A stretch of DNA of 64,000 nucleotides from Opitutus sp. (GCA_024707325.1 JANPZY010000001.1:992001-1056000), one strand, 5' to 3'; counted from the first letter of the stretch, positions 1-8,934 are shown. The notes: generated by a model not told the origin, from the sequence alone. Numbers and translations are program-made.

Positions 1-1
1 G

Positions 2-934
2 TGGAAGTTCGGCGCCGGTCCGCTGATCGGCTACGCGGCCGGGCGGGTGATCATCAAGTTGTTCAACTGGCTCACGCCGCAGGACCGCGGTTACTACTAC
101 GTGTTGTTCATGGGCGTGGTGATGCTCACCTACGGCATCGCGGAGCTGGCGCAGGCGAGCGGCATGCTCGCGGTGTTCACGGCCGGATTTGTGATGGGCA
201 ACGGCGCGTTCGTGCACAAGCAGGGCGTGCAAAACTTCTCCGAGGCGCTCTCGACGATCGTGAACATCGGCATGTTCGTGCTGATGGGCCTGCTCGTTTT
301 CCCGAGCCAGTTCGCGCACCTGTGGGTGCAGGGTCTGCTGCTCTTCCTGGTGCTCACGTTCATCGCGCGTCCGCTGGCGGTTTTCATCGGCACGGTCGGC
401 ATGGGCATCGCGGCTCGCGACAAAGTCTTCGCGGCGTGGGCCGGTCTGCGCGGCGCGGTGCCGATCGTCCTCGCGACCTATCCCGCGGCGGCCGGCCTCG
501 CGATCGGCAACGAGGTTTTCAACCTGGTGTTCTTCGCCGTGCTGCTGTCGATCATCACGCAGGGCTCCACGCTCGGCGTCGTGGCCAAGTGGCTGGGCCT
601 CGCCGAACCCGCGCGCCCGAAGGCGTTGTTCAATTTGGAAATGATCACGATGGCGAAGAGCGACTACGACATGGTGCTCGTCGATCTGCCCGGACCCAAG
701 GGCGCGCCCGGTCCGCGTCTGCGCGATCTGCGTCTGCCCGAGGGCGCGATCATCACGCTCATCACGCGCGGCGACGAAGTCGTGCTGCCGAAGGGCGAGA
801 CGCAACTGCAGGGCTGGGATCAAATCACCGTGCTCGCCCACGCGCCCGACGAAGATCAGATCCGCGAGAAACTGATCGGACCGTTCGAGGCCGTGGCGGG
901 CGACGCATCGTCCGCGCCCACGCCGGCGACGTAA
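2..934 (+). CDS. nhaP2: K+/H+ antiporter, NhaP2/CvrA type, C-terminal part
   Basis: This is the C-terminal part (about 310 residues) of an inner-membrane cation/proton antiporter of the CPA1 NhaP2 family, which exports K+ or Na+ against protons. The frame is open from base 2, so the start lies before the window. Several hydrophobic segments end with GLRGAVPIVLATYP, a family hallmark. From about residue 215 a soluble TrkA_C/RCK_C domain follows, likely regulatory. It is convergent with uxaC, with a perfect palindrome between the two. The family is clear from sequence; the ion is inferred. Confidence 0.88.
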   Translation, partial: WKFGAGPLIGYAAGRVIIKLFNWLTPQDRGYYYVLFMGVVMLTYGIAELAQASGMLAVFTAGFVMGNGAFVHKQGVQNFSEALSTIVNIGMFVLMGLLVFPSQFAHLWVQGLLLFLVLTFIARPLAVFIGTVGMGIAARDKVFAAWAGLRGAVPIVLATYPAAAGLAIGNEVFNLVFFAVLLSIITQGSTLGVVAKWLGLAEPARPKALFNLEMITMAKSDYDMVLVDLPGPKGAPGPRLRDLRLPEGAIITLITRGDEVVLPKGETQLQGWDQITVLAHAPDEDQIREKLIGPFEAVAGDASSAPTPAT

Positions 935-1070
935 GCGAGCGAGCGCAGCCGCGATAAAGCGGCTGCGCGCAGCGCGTGCTCGCGCACGCTGAATAAGCGT
1001 CGAGCACGCCGAACATCACCCACGTCATCACGGCGTCCCGTGCCCCGCTCTGCCGCGCTCCACCGTTGTC

Positions 1071-1103
1071 CGCACAAAGTAACCTATTAGGTTACTTTGT
1101 GCG
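1071..1103. terminator. 33-bp perfect palindrome, probable bidirectional terminator
   Basis: A perfect odd palindrome centred on base 1087, with arms containing CACAAAGTAACCTA, lies between the convergent nhaP2 and uxaC genes just past the uxaC stop. A near-identical palindrome sits at 8935-8969, again between convergent genes. A long stem ending in A/T-rich arms at such junctions fits a terminator that works both ways, but there is almost no loop and no separate T tract, so a protein-binding site is also possible. Confidence 0.5.
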
Positions 1104-1114
1104 GGTGGCGTTTG

Positions 1115-2539
1115 TTAGTTCGCGGCGGCGAACTCCGGCGCGAGTTCGAGGCGGAAGAATTCGCGCGCGTTGGCGAAACAGATGCGGCGCACCATGCCGC
1201 CGACGAGTTCGAGATCGTCGGGCAGTTCGCCGCGCTCCATCTCGGCGCCGAGGAGATTGCAGAGCACGCGGCGGAAATACTCGTGGCGCGTGTAGCTAAG
1301 GAAGCTGCGCGAGTCGGTGAGCATGCCCACGAAGCGGCTGAGGAGGCCGAGATTGGAGAGCGCATTGAGCTGCCACTCCATGCCTTCCTTTTGATCGAGG
1401 AACCACCAGCCGCTGCCGAACTGCACTTTGCCCGCGATGGTGCCGTCCTGGAAATTTCCGGCCATCGTCGCGAAGGTGTAGTTGTCGTTGGGGTTGTTGT
1501 TATAAAGCACCATGCGCGGGAGCTCGTCGGTCGAGTCGAGCCGGTCGAGGTAGCGGCCGAGCGCGCGCGCCTGCGGGAAATCGCCGATCGAGTCGAAGCC
1601 GGTGTCGGGGCCGAGCGTGCGGAGGAGCCGCGTGTTGTTGTTTCGCTGTGCGCCGAGGTGGAGCTGCTTGGTCCAGCCGCGCTTCGCGTCCCAGCGTCCC
1701 ATCTCGAGCATGAGAAAGGAACCGTAGCGCAACGTGTCTTCGGGCGAGGCGGCCTTGCCGGCGCGCGCGGCGGCGAAAATCGCTTCGGCTTCGCCGCGCG
1801 TGCAATCGGCGGCGAGTGCGTGCTCGAGTCCGTGGTCGGAGAGACGTCCGCCAATCGCGTGAAAATCCGCGTGGCGTCGCTCGAGCGCGGCGAGCAGATC
1901 GTCGAAGGTGCGGATCGTGGTGCGCGCGGCGCCGCCGAGTTTTTCGAGCCAGGCGTTGAAGGCTTCGGGTTGGTCGACGACGAAGGCCTTGTCGGCGCGG
2001 AAGGTCGGATACACGCGCGTAGCGATGCCGGAGGCGCGGATGCGTTCGTGCGTGTCGAGCGGATCGGCGGGATCGTCGGTCGTGCAGATCACCGCGACGC
2101 GCTGGTCGCGGAGCATGTCGTGCACGCGCGTGGTCGCGAGCGTGGCGTTGGCGCGCTGCCAGATCGCGTCGGCGTTTTTCGGTTCGATGGAATCGAAAAT
2201 CCCGAAGTAGCGCGCGAGCTCGAGGTGCGACCAGTGATAGAGCGGATTGCGCAGCGTGTGCGGCATGGTGGCGACCCACGCGTCGAATTTTTCGCGCGGG
2301 CTCGCGTTGCCGGTGATGAAACGCTCCGATACGCCGTTGGCGCGAAGCGCGCGCCATTTGTAGTGATCGCCGCCGAGCCAGATTTCCGCGAGGTCGGCAA
2401 ACGCGTGATTGTTGGCAATCTGCGCGGGCGGGAGGTGACAGTGATAATCGTAGATCGGCTGCCCTTCGGCGTGGCGGTGATACAGCGTCCGCGCCGCATC
2501 GGTCTGCAGAAGAAAGTCGTCGTGAATGAAGGGCTTCAT
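1115..2539 (-). CDS. uxaC: uronate isomerase UxaC
   Basis: Uronate isomerase (474 aa, the usual family length) converts D-glucuronate to D-fructuronate and D-galacturonate to D-tagaturonate in the cytoplasm. The N-terminus MKPFIHDDFLLQ and the metal-binding H33-x-H35 pair in YDYHCHLPP are typical of this amidohydrolase-fold family. The ATG at 2539 is chosen because it overlaps the uxaE stop by four bases (ATGA), which indicates translational coupling. It is the last gene of the minus-strand SDR-uxaE-uxaC operon. Confidence 0.93.
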   Translation of the reverse strand: MKPFIHDDFLLQTDAARTLYHRHAEGQPIYDYHCHLPPAQIANNHAFADLAEIWLGGDHYKWRALRANGVSERFITGNASPREKFDAWVATMPHTLRNPLYHWSHLELARYFGIFDSIEPKNADAIWQRANATLATTRVHDMLRDQRVAVICTTDDPADPLDTHERIRASGIATRVYPTFRADKAFVVDQPEAFNAWLEKLGGAARTTIRTFDDLLAALERRHADFHAIGGRLSDHGLEHALAADCTRGEAEAIFAAARAGKAASPEDTLRYGSFLMLEMGRWDAKRGWTKQLHLGAQRNNNTRLLRTLGPDTGFDSIGDFPQARALGRYLDRLDSTDELPRMVLYNNNPNDNYTFATMAGNFQDGTIAGKVQFGSGWWFLDQKEGMEWQLNALSNLGLLSRFVGMLTDSRSFLSYTRHEYFRRVLCNLLGAEMERGELPDDLELVGGMVRRICFANAREFFRLELAPEFAAAN

Positions 2540-4377
2540 AGGTCCGGTGAGATGGTGGTGACGAATTCGGAGAGGGAGCGGATGCGATCGAGCGCCGCGC
2601 GGGTTTCGCTGCAACGGGTCGCGTCGACGAGCCCGGTGTTTTCGGCGAGAAAGATCAGATAGGCCGCGACGCGCCGGGCATAACCCAGCCGCGCCTCGTC
2701 GCTGATCGCATAGAACCGCGCGCGCTGCGCGTAGCCCGCCGGAGAGTGATCGCCGAGCGCCGATTTTTCCGCGCGGCCGCCCGCCGCGAGCACGAAGAGG
2801 AAGTTATACTCGAAGAAAAACATGTGGTCCGCGCTCGGCGGCAGCGCTTCGAGCGCCGCGCGGCAGATTTGCTCCGACGCGAACACATCGGCGGAGTGGC
2901 CGGCCTCCGTCAGCGAGGTGACGATGAAACTGCGCGCCATCTTTTGCTCCGTCGCATCCGCGCTGAACGCACCGGCCACCGCCATCTCGAGCGTGAAGCG
3001 ATACCAGTCGCGCCAAAGCGCCTGATCACGCGCGTCCGACGACGCCTGCAACGCGACGCCCATCTCATACGTGTAGCGTCCGCTGGTTTTGATCTCGAGC
3101 GCACCACCGGTCACCTCGCCCATCACGCGATAGTTTTCGGCGGATTTTCCCGAGCCGGAGTGGAAGCCGATGCTCACGCCGAATTTTTTCGCGACGTCCC
3201 ACTGCCGCTCGATGAGACGGCGCAGCTCGGCGTTGTCGGGATAAGGCGCGTTCTTCTGAAAACCAAACGCCGGCGCGATGAAGTTCACCGGCATCCCGAG
3301 CACCTCGCAGAACGCGAGCATCACCGCCGTCGTCTCCGGCGTGGTGAGTCCGGGCAGTTCGTCGATCGAGAGTTCGCGCAGATAACGGCAGCCGACTTCC
3401 GTGGTAAACGCGGCCTCGCGCGCGGCGCGATAGGCGTCGTCGCGCCGCTTCATTTTTCGCAACGCGGGCCAGACGGTGGCGGCGAGCTTTTCGAGATCAG
3501 CCGAGGCAACGGCAAGACCCGCGGCGGCCACGCGCTCCCGCACCGCACGAAGCACGTCGGTCGGAATCTCCGCGAGCGGGGCGGGCGCGTTGCGAGCGAG
3601 TTCGGGCGAGAGATCGAACGTGATGTAGCTCGCGAGCAGGCAGCCGCGCACGAGCGCGTCTTCACGCGCGTCGAATTTTCCGCCGATGGGTTGGTGGTCG
3701 GCATTGAAACTCCACGCGATGCGGCGGTGGTGAAAGCCGGTCTTCAGTTTCGAAAGCACGCATCCGTGGCTCATGCCCTCGACGCTCTGGCCCTGGTGTC
3801 CCTCGGGCACATTGGCGCCGATGAAAGGAAACGGCACGGTGTCGAGCTGCCCGGCGAGCATCGCGTCGACGTCGTAGACCAGTTCACGCGGGATGCTGTT
3901 CTGGTTGGCGGTGAGCCCGAGTCCGAGCGCGCTCATCGTCCACTCGACCGCGGGCCAGTGCAGCGTGGTGAAACGCGCTCCGACGCCCAGCGTGCGCGAG
4001 CCGAGCTGCGCGTTGGCCACCGGGAAAATCGTCGAGCCCGCATCGTGCTCCTGCACGAGATTTTTCAGTCGCAGGAGATTCTCCCACGTGGCGGGAAACG
4101 CGATCTTCCCCTCGCCCAGCTCCGCTCCTTCGGCGAGTGCACTGGCCGCACCGGCGTCATGCGACGAAAGCACCCACCCGCAATCGCCCTTGGCACTCTC
4201 CACCAGGCTCCACCCGCCGATCGCGGTGGTGAATCGACTTTTTGGATACACCGTCACCTGCCCCGCGCGAATCGCGGCGAGCAGCTCCGTCCAATCGAGA
4301 CAGAAATCGGGACTGATGCAGGGGTTTTGGGCGATCCGCAGATCGTGTTGGAGGAGGAAAGCGTTGATGGGTTTCAC
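2536..4377 (-). CDS. uxaE: tagaturonate epimerase UxaE family protein
   Basis: A 613-aa protein of the tagaturonate/fructuronate epimerase type first recognised in Thermotoga (UxaE). It would interconvert D-tagaturonate and D-fructuronate, letting galacturonate and glucuronate share one downstream branch. Supporting blocks are HSGSGKS near residue 405, then EIKTSGRYTYEMG. The start is a GTG (MKPINAFLLQHD). Its stop overlaps the uxaC start, and an SDR oxidoreductase lies upstream, so context strongly supports a hexuronate role. The assignment rests on remembered motifs and context, and substrate direction is inferred. Confidence 0.7.
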   Translation of the reverse strand: MKPINAFLLQHDLRIAQNPCISPDFCLDWTELLAAIRAGQVTVYPKSRFTTAIGGWSLVESAKGDCGWVLSSHDAGAASALAEGAELGEGKIAFPATWENLLRLKNLVQEHDAGSTIFPVANAQLGSRTLGVGARFTTLHWPAVEWTMSALGLGLTANQNSIPRELVYDVDAMLAGQLDTVPFPFIGANVPEGHQGQSVEGMSHGCVLSKLKTGFHHRRIAWSFNADHQPIGGKFDAREDALVRGCLLASYITFDLSPELARNAPAPLAEIPTDVLRAVRERVAAAGLAVASADLEKLAATVWPALRKMKRRDDAYRAAREAAFTTEVGCRYLRELSIDELPGLTTPETTAVMLAFCEVLGMPVNFIAPAFGFQKNAPYPDNAELRRLIERQWDVAKKFGVSIGFHSGSGKSAENYRVMGEVTGGALEIKTSGRYTYEMGVALQASSDARDQALWRDWYRFTLEMAVAGAFSADATEQKMARSFIVTSLTEAGHSADVFASEQICRAALEALPPSADHMFFFEYNFLFVLAAGGRAEKSALGDHSPAGYAQRARFYAISDEARLGYARRVAAYLIFLAENTGLVDATRCSETRAALDRIRSLSEFVTTISPDL

Positions 4378-4401
4378 AGGGTAACTCGGTCAAGACGAGG
4401 G

Positions 4402-4435
4402 CCACAGAGCGCACAGGGCTCCGTGACCTCTGTGG
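4402..4435. repeat. hairpin between SDR gene and uxaE
   Basis: An 8-bp inverted repeat (CCACAGAG ... CTCTGTGG) with an 18-base spacer lies in the 90-base gap between the SDR gene and uxaE. It has no T tract. It may be an mRNA-stability or attenuation hairpin, or a degraded copy of an intergenic repeat; a CTCTGTGG-like stretch also occurs near 46565. Confidence 0.35.
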
Positions 4436-4467
4436 CAAAATTCCGGCTGAGGGGTTGGGTGAAGGGT

Positions 4468-5256
4468 TCAGATCGTCATCGCGTGATAGCCGCCATCGAC
4501 GACGATTTCCGATCCGGTGATGAACCCGCCGGCCGCGTCGCTCGCGAGGAGCAGCGTAGCGCCCACGAGTTCGCGCGCTTCGCCGAAGCGTTTCATCGGC
4601 GTGTGGCCCATGATGCTCGCCACGCGATCGGGCGTGAGGACCTTGCGATTCTGCTCTGCGGGGAAAAAGCCGGGCACGAGTGTGTTCACGCGCACGCGGT
4701 GCGGGGCCCACTCGCGCGCGAGATTTTTCGAAAGATTATGCACCGCGGCCTTCGTCGCCGAGTAGGTGAACACGCGCGACAGCGGCACGAGGCCGGACAT
4801 CGAACCGAGATTGATGATCGAGCCACCCTGTCCGCGTTCGACGAGGTATTTGCCGAAAACCTGGCAGCCGAGAAACACGCTCTTGAAGTTTACGCGCACG
4901 ATGCGGTCGAGTTCCTCCTCGGTGATGTCGAAAAACGGCGTGGCGGAGTTGATGCCCGCGCCGTTGACCACGATGTCCACGCGACCCGAGCGCGCGAGCA
5001 CGGCGGCGAGCAACGCTTCGAGTTCGGCGCGCGACGTCGCATCGCCCGCGTGAAACCAGCCGCGTCCACCCGCACTCGCGATGCGGTCGAGCCGCGCCTG
5101 CGCTTTTTCGGCATTGCGTCCGACGAGCACCACTTCGGCGCCCGCGCCCGCGAGCCCTTCGGCCATCGCCCCGCAAAGTTCACCGGTGCCTCCGATGACG
5201 ACGGCGACTTTGCCGCCCAAACCATGGAGATCGGTGAGAAAACGCTCGGTAGACAT
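4468..5256 (-). CDS. SDR family oxidoreductase, probable D-mannonate (fructuronate) oxidoreductase
   Basis: Short-chain dehydrogenase/reductase of 262 aa. The Rossmann loop GGTGELCG is at residues 22-29, the catalytic pair is in YSATK (Y165, K169), and VDGGYHAM is near the C-terminus. Similar SDRs in hexuronate loci reduce D-fructuronate to D-mannonate with NAD(P)H (the UxuB role). Because it precedes uxaE and uxaC in the same operon, that role is likely here. The ATG at 5256 gives [10 protein letters not shown]; a TTG six bases upstream is less likely. The general family is certain, the substrate is inferred. Confidence 0.72.
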   Translation of the reverse strand: MSTERFLTDLHGLGGKVAVVIGGTGELCGAMAEGLAGAGAEVVLVGRNAEKAQARLDRIASAGGRGWFHAGDATSRAELEALLAAVLARSGRVDIVVNGAGINSATPFFDITEEELDRIVRVNFKSVFLGCQVFGKYLVERGQGGSIINLGSMSGLVPLSRVFTYSATKAAVHNLSKNLAREWAPHRVRVNTLVPGFFPAEQNRKVLTPDRVASIMGHTPMKRFGEARELVGATLLLASDAAGGFITGSEIVVDGGYHAMTI

Positions 5257-5397
5257 ACGCAACGAAAGTGAGGGGTGAAGCCGCGGGGTCGCGACGATGG
5301 AAAATCAGTGCAGCGAAAAACGCTCCCACCGCAACCCTTCGGCGGCCGCATTCGTCAGCATGTGAGTAAACGTTGACTCCACTCGGCCGACTGTCCC

Positions 5398-5814
5398 GTG
5401 AAAACCCGCTCGTTTTTCTCCGCCCTGATTTTCGCCGCCACTGCGTCCGCGATCCTCGCCAACGACGCCGAGTCCTCCGACTCGCCCGAGTTGAAGCGCG
5501 CCCGCGACACCTACGATCTGCACTGCGGCCTCTGCCACATGGCCGACGGCTCTGGTGCCGGTCGCATGAGTCCGCCGATTGAAGGCAGCGCGCTCGTCGC
5601 CGGCGATCCCGCGCCGCTGATCGATCTCCTCCTGCACGGCCCGGACGCCGTCCTGCCCAAGCCGCGCAAGAAATACACGAGCGTGATGCTGCCGTATCGC
5701 CACCTCACCGACGAACAACTCGCCGACGTGGTGACGTATATGCGCACGCAGCTCATCGATCCGCCCGCGGGGGCGGTCACCCCGGTCCAAATCGCCGAGC
5801 GCCGGAAGAAGTAA
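5398..5814 (+). CDS. small c-type cytochrome
   Basis: Class I cytochrome c of 138 aa, exported to the periplasm. An N-terminal hydrophobic signal peptide (about residues 1-21) is followed by the haem site C43-G-L-C46-H47. M97 in SVMLPYRHL is the probable second axial ligand. DEQLADVVTYMRTQ matches the usual C-terminal helix. The start codon is GTG. It is divergent from the hexuronate operon and is probably an electron carrier for a dehydrogenase or oxidase, with no partner visible nearby. Confidence 0.85.
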   Translation: MKTRSFFSALIFAATASAILANDAESSDSPELKRARDTYDLHCGLCHMADGSGAGRMSPPIEGSALVAGDPAPLIDLLLHGPDAVLPKPRKKYTSVMLPYRHLTDEQLADVVTYMRTQLIDPPAGAVTPVQIAERRKK

Positions 5815-5831
5815 GGCCCAGCGCCCACGCC

Positions 5832-5919
5832 ATCGTTCTCGTTCTTCGTTCTCTTTCTCGTTCTCGACAAAACGCGCCATCCACCGGGCGGCGCTTCACG
5901 CCTCGAGAACGAGAACGAT
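5832..5919. repeat. GTTCTC/GAGAAC inverted repeat after cytochrome gene
   Basis: After the cytochrome stop, repeated CGTTCTC units (5832-5867) are followed about 35 bases later by the complementary TCGAGAACGAGAACGAT (5903-5919), so the transcript can fold into a long hairpin. The same GAGAACGAGAACGA motif occurs at 21745-21779 and 30741-30773, also directly downstream of plus-strand genes. It may act as a terminator or belong to a dispersed repeat family. The rest of 5920-6099 shows no gene. Confidence 0.5.
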
Positions 5920-6099
5920 CCGGCGGCCGACGCTCGCAGCGCCTCACGGTCCCCGCGCCGCTTGACCCGCGGCTTTCCTTCGCGAGCGTGAAGTCCCCAT
6001 CGCGTCAGGTTCGAACCTCCGGAAGATCGGCTCCGACTTTCCTGCTTTCTCCCTTTCAAAAAATCAGCCCGCCCTGATTTCCTGAGTTCCCGATAAACC

Positions 6100-6951
6100 A
6101 TGCTCTCCGCCCCGCCCTCTCCCGCTCCGGCTTCGTCGCTCGACGAGGCAACGCGCCGGCTCGACGCGTGGTTCGCGGAGTGCCCCGCAGCGGCGGTGGC
6201 GTTTTCCGGCGGCGTCGATTCCGCGCTCGTCGCCTACTGGGCGCGCCGTGCGCTCAGTCGCGAGCGCGCCACGGCGTGGATCGCCAACTCTCCCAGTCTG
6301 AAACGCAGCGATCTCGCGCTCGCCCGGACATTTTGCGCCACGCACGACATCGCGCTGCGCGAACTCGCCACCGGCGAACTCGAGAATCCCGCCTACGCGA
6401 GCAACCCGATCGACCGCTGCTATCATTGCAAAAACACGCTCTACACCGATCTGGCTCACGCGCTCGTCGCAGCCGGTTCGACCGCGTGGATTTGCAGCGG
6501 AGCCAATCTCGACGATCGCGGCGATTACCGCCCCGGCCTCCGCGCCGCCGCCGAAGCGCGTGTGCGTCATCCGTTGCTCGAATGCGGACTCGGCAAACAA
6601 CTCATCCGCGAACTCGCGCGCGCCCACGGCCTCGCGGTGTGGGACAAGCCCGCGAGCCCGTGTCTCAGCTCGCGCATCCCCTACGGCCAGCCGGTCACGC
6701 GCGAAAAACTTTCCCAAATCGAAGCCGCCGAGGCGTGGCTGCACGCCGCCGGTTTTTCGATCAATCGCGTGCGCCACTTCGGCGAGCGCGCCGTGATCGA
6801 AGTGCCCGCGAGCGAGATCGCTCGACTCGAAACGCGACGCGACGAACTCGACGCGCAACTCCGCTCGCTCGGTTTCGCGGCGTTTCACATTGATCCGGAC
6901 GGCTTCGCTTCCGGCAAACTCAACCGCGGTCTCGTCTCTGCCGCGGCCTGA
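6100..6951 (+). CDS. larE: ATP-dependent sacrificial sulfur transferase LarE
   Basis: LarE (283 aa) activates and sulfurates the pyridinium dicarboxylate mononucleotide during synthesis of the nickel-pincer nucleotide cofactor of lactate racemase and related enzymes. The PP-loop SGGVDS is at residues 36-41. PASPCLSSRIPYG carries C188, equivalent to the cysteine that gives up its sulfur in Lactobacillus LarE. It is the first gene of larE-larB-larC, with one base between its stop and larB. No larA-type client enzyme is present in the window. Confidence 0.92.
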   Translation: MLSAPPSPAPASSLDEATRRLDAWFAECPAAAVAFSGGVDSALVAYWARRALSRERATAWIANSPSLKRSDLALARTFCATHDIALRELATGELENPAYASNPIDRCYHCKNTLYTDLAHALVAAGSTAWICSGANLDDRGDYRPGLRAAAEARVRHPLLECGLGKQLIRELARAHGLAVWDKPASPCLSSRIPYGQPVTREKLSQIEAAEAWLHAAGFSINRVRHFGERAVIEVPASEIARLETRRDELDAQLRSLGFAAFHIDPDGFASGKLNRGLVSAAA

Positions 6952-6952
6952 C

Positions 6953-7588
6953 ATGCACGACATCGATCTCGATTTTTCCCGCGACGAACGTATCGGCCTG
7001 CCCGAGCTCGTTTACGGCGAGTCCAAATCTGCCGCGCAGCTCCACGAAATCGCCGCGCGCTACGCCGCGCAAAACGCCAACCTGCTCGTCACGCGCTGCC
7101 GTCCCGAGCAGATCGAAGGACTCGACGGCGACTACGACCCGATCGCGCGCACGTTTCTCAAACTCCGCGTTGCGCCGCCGCGAATCGGCGGTCCCGTCGG
7201 CGTGATCTACGCGGGCACCTCCGACGCGCCGGTCGCGCGCGAGGCGCTCGTCACGCTGCGTTATCTCGGCATCGACGCGGTCGAGTTCGGCGATTGCGGT
7301 GTCGCGGGACTGCATCGCTTGCTCGCGCATCGCGCGGAGATCGAAAAGTGCCGGCTGCTCATCTGCCTCGCCGGTTTTGAAGGCGCGCTGCCCTCGGTCG
7401 TCGGCGGACTTTTCCGCCAGCCGCTCATCGCCGTGCCCACGAGCGTTGGTTACGGCGTGGCCGATGGCGGACGCGCCGCGCTGCACGCGATGCTCGCCAG
7501 TTGCGCGTCCGGTCTCGTGGTGGTCAACATCGACAACGGCTGCGGCGCCGCGATGGCCGCGCGACGCTGGCTGAACTCCTGCGCATGA
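6953..7588 (+). CDS. larB: pyridinium-3,5-biscarboxylate mononucleotide synthase LarB
   Basis: LarB (211 aa) carboxylates and hydrolyses nicotinic acid adenine dinucleotide to form the mononucleotide precursor of the nickel-pincer cofactor. The C-terminal half (VIYAGTSDAPVAREA, then PTSVGYG and NIDNGCGAA) resembles the PurE-like fold of the family. It starts one base after larE and overlaps larC by four bases (ATGA), so the three genes are one transcription unit. Confidence 0.92.
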   Translation: MHDIDLDFSRDERIGLPELVYGESKSAAQLHEIAARYAAQNANLLVTRCRPEQIEGLDGDYDPIARTFLKLRVAPPRIGGPVGVIYAGTSDAPVAREALVTLRYLGIDAVEFGDCGVAGLHRLLAHRAEIEKCRLLICLAGFEGALPSVVGGLFRQPLIAVPTSVGYGVADGGRAALHAMLASCASGLVVVNIDNGCGAAMAARRWLNSCA

Positions 7589-8928
7589 ACTCCCGCGTGC
7601 TCCATCTCGATCTGCAAAGCGGCATCAGCGGCGACATGTTTGTCGCAGCCGCCGCCGCGCTCGCCGGCTGCGAACCCGAGATCGAAAAACTGCCCGCGCA
7701 GCTCGGCCTCGCCGAGGTGCGCGTCGCGTTTTCCGAGGTCACGCGCGCCACGCTCCGCTGCCGCAAGTTCGACGTAATCGAGTCGAGCCGCACCGTGGCG
7801 CAACCCGAGCCGCACCTTGGCGCGACCGTGTCCGCACCTTGTCCCGACCCGGTCCGCACCTTGTCCCGACCCGGTCCGCACTCCGTCCCGACTCAAGCCG
7901 CACACAGTCCCGACATGGATCACTGGCAGATCGACGATGCGCATCCGGCTCATCGCTCGCTCTCGGAGATCTTGCGGTTGATCGATGCATCGCCGCTCGA
8001 AGCCGCGGTGAAGGACCGCGCGCGGCGGATGTTTCGTCGCCTCGGCGAAATCGAAGCAGACGCGCACGGGATTCCGCTCGAGCAGGTGCACTTTCACGAA
8101 GTTGGCGCGGTCGATTCGATTCTCGATCTCGTCGCATCCGCGCTCTGCATCGAACGCCTGCAGCTCGGCGAGGTTTTCGCGACGCCGGTGTGCGTCGGTT
8201 TCGGTTCGGTGCGCGCCGCACACGGCTCGCTGCCGGTGCCCGCACCCGCGACGGAAAAACTGCTGCGCGGCGTGCCGACGTTTGCGGGCGAACTTTCCGG
8301 CGAGTGGACGACGCCCACCGGCGCGTTGATTCTCGATGAGTTGAAACCGCATTTCTCGGACGCGGTGGTGATGTTTTCCGCATCGGCTTTCGGCGCGGGC
8401 AACAAGGACACGCCCGCGCGACCGAACGCGCTGCGCCTGCGACTCGGCGAACGTGCGCCGGCGTCGGCTGCGACCGCGGGATTGTTGCGCGACGAACTCG
8501 TGGCGATCGCGTGCAATCTCGACAACACGACCGGCGAATTGCTCGGCAGCGATTTTCTGGAGCAGGTGCTCGCCGCTGGCGCGCGCGACGCGGTGCTGCA
8601 TCCGATCGTGATGAAAAAAGGCCGGCCCGCGCATCAGCTCGAAGTGCTCGCCCCGCCTGAGCGCGCGGAAGCGATCGCCGCGCTGCTGCTCGCGCACACC
8701 AGCTCGATCGGTGTGCGCATGACGCCCGTGTCGCGACTCATGCTGCCGCGGGAAGCGGTTTCGTTGGCGACTGCGTTTGGGGAAATCGCCGCGAAGCGCG
8801 TGCGCTTGCCCGACGGTTCGATGCGCACGACGCCGGAATACGAATCATGCCGCGCTGCCGCTGCGAAAGCCGGCGTGCCCATGCAAACCGTCTATCAAGC
8901 CGCCCTCGCCGCCGCGCACGCGCGTTGA
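7585..8928 (+). CDS. larC: nickel-pincer cofactor biosynthesis protein LarC, with repeat-derived insert
   Basis: LarC (447 aa) inserts nickel into the pincer nucleotide using CTP. The N-terminal block LDLQSGISGDMFVAAA, the EQVHFHEVGAVDS segment and the C-terminal domain with VVMFSASAFGAGNKDT are characteristic. LarC proteins are usually near 400 residues. Here residues about 63-110 form a Pro/Arg/Ser-rich linker (for example DPVRTLSRPGPHSVPT) encoded by six copies of a 22-bp repeat found elsewhere in the window. The frame stays open through the insert. Function is probably kept because the insert falls in the variable linker between domains, a site often His-rich in homologues. Confidence 0.92.
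   Translation: MNSRVLHLDLQSGISGDMFVAAAAALAGCEPEIEKLPAQLGLAEVRVAFSEVTRATLRCRKFDVIESSRTVAQPEPHLGATVSAPCPDPVRTLSRPGPHSVPTQAAHSPDMDHWQIDDAHPAHRSLSEILRLIDASPLEAAVKDRARRMFRRLGEIEADAHGIPLEQVHFHEVGAVDSILDLVASALCIERLQLGEVFATPVCVGFGSVRAAHGSLPVPAPATEKLLRGVPTFAGELSGEWTTPTGALILDELKPHFSDAVVMFSASAFGAGNKDTPARPNALRLRLGERAPASAATAGLLRDELVAIACNLDNTTGELLGSDFLEQVLAAGARDAVLHPIVMKKGRPAHQLEVLAPPERAEAIAALLLAHTSSIGVRMTPVSRLMLPREAVSLATAFGEIAAKRVRLPDGSMRTTPEYESCRAAAAKAGVPMQTVYQAALAAAHAR
7770..7914 (+). repeat. 22-bp tandem repeat array inside larC
   Basis: Units run at 7792, 7814, 7836, 7858, 7880 and a partial one from 7902, all exactly 22 bp apart, with a degenerate half unit from 7770. The best copies read ACCTTGTCCCG followed by ACCCGGTCCGC, so each unit is two related 11-bp halves. 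The same family occurs at six other places in the window. Since 22 is not a multiple of three, successive units are read in different frames, yet none introduces a stop. Confidence 0.85.
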
Positions 8929-8934
8929 GCGATG

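Noticed and set aside
2746..5271. An 841-codon plus-strand open frame across uxaE and the SDR gene
   Set aside because: It is the complement of two well-supported minus-strand genes and has Arg/His-rich shadow composition.
6003..6025. Possible tRNA T-arm (GGTTCGAACCTCC)
   Set aside because: The arms next to the TTCGAAC loop do not pair over five bases and no acceptor or anticodon stem can be drawn around it.
7770..7914. CRISPR array
   Set aside because: The 22-bp units follow each other without unique spacers, they vary in sequence, and no cas gene is present.
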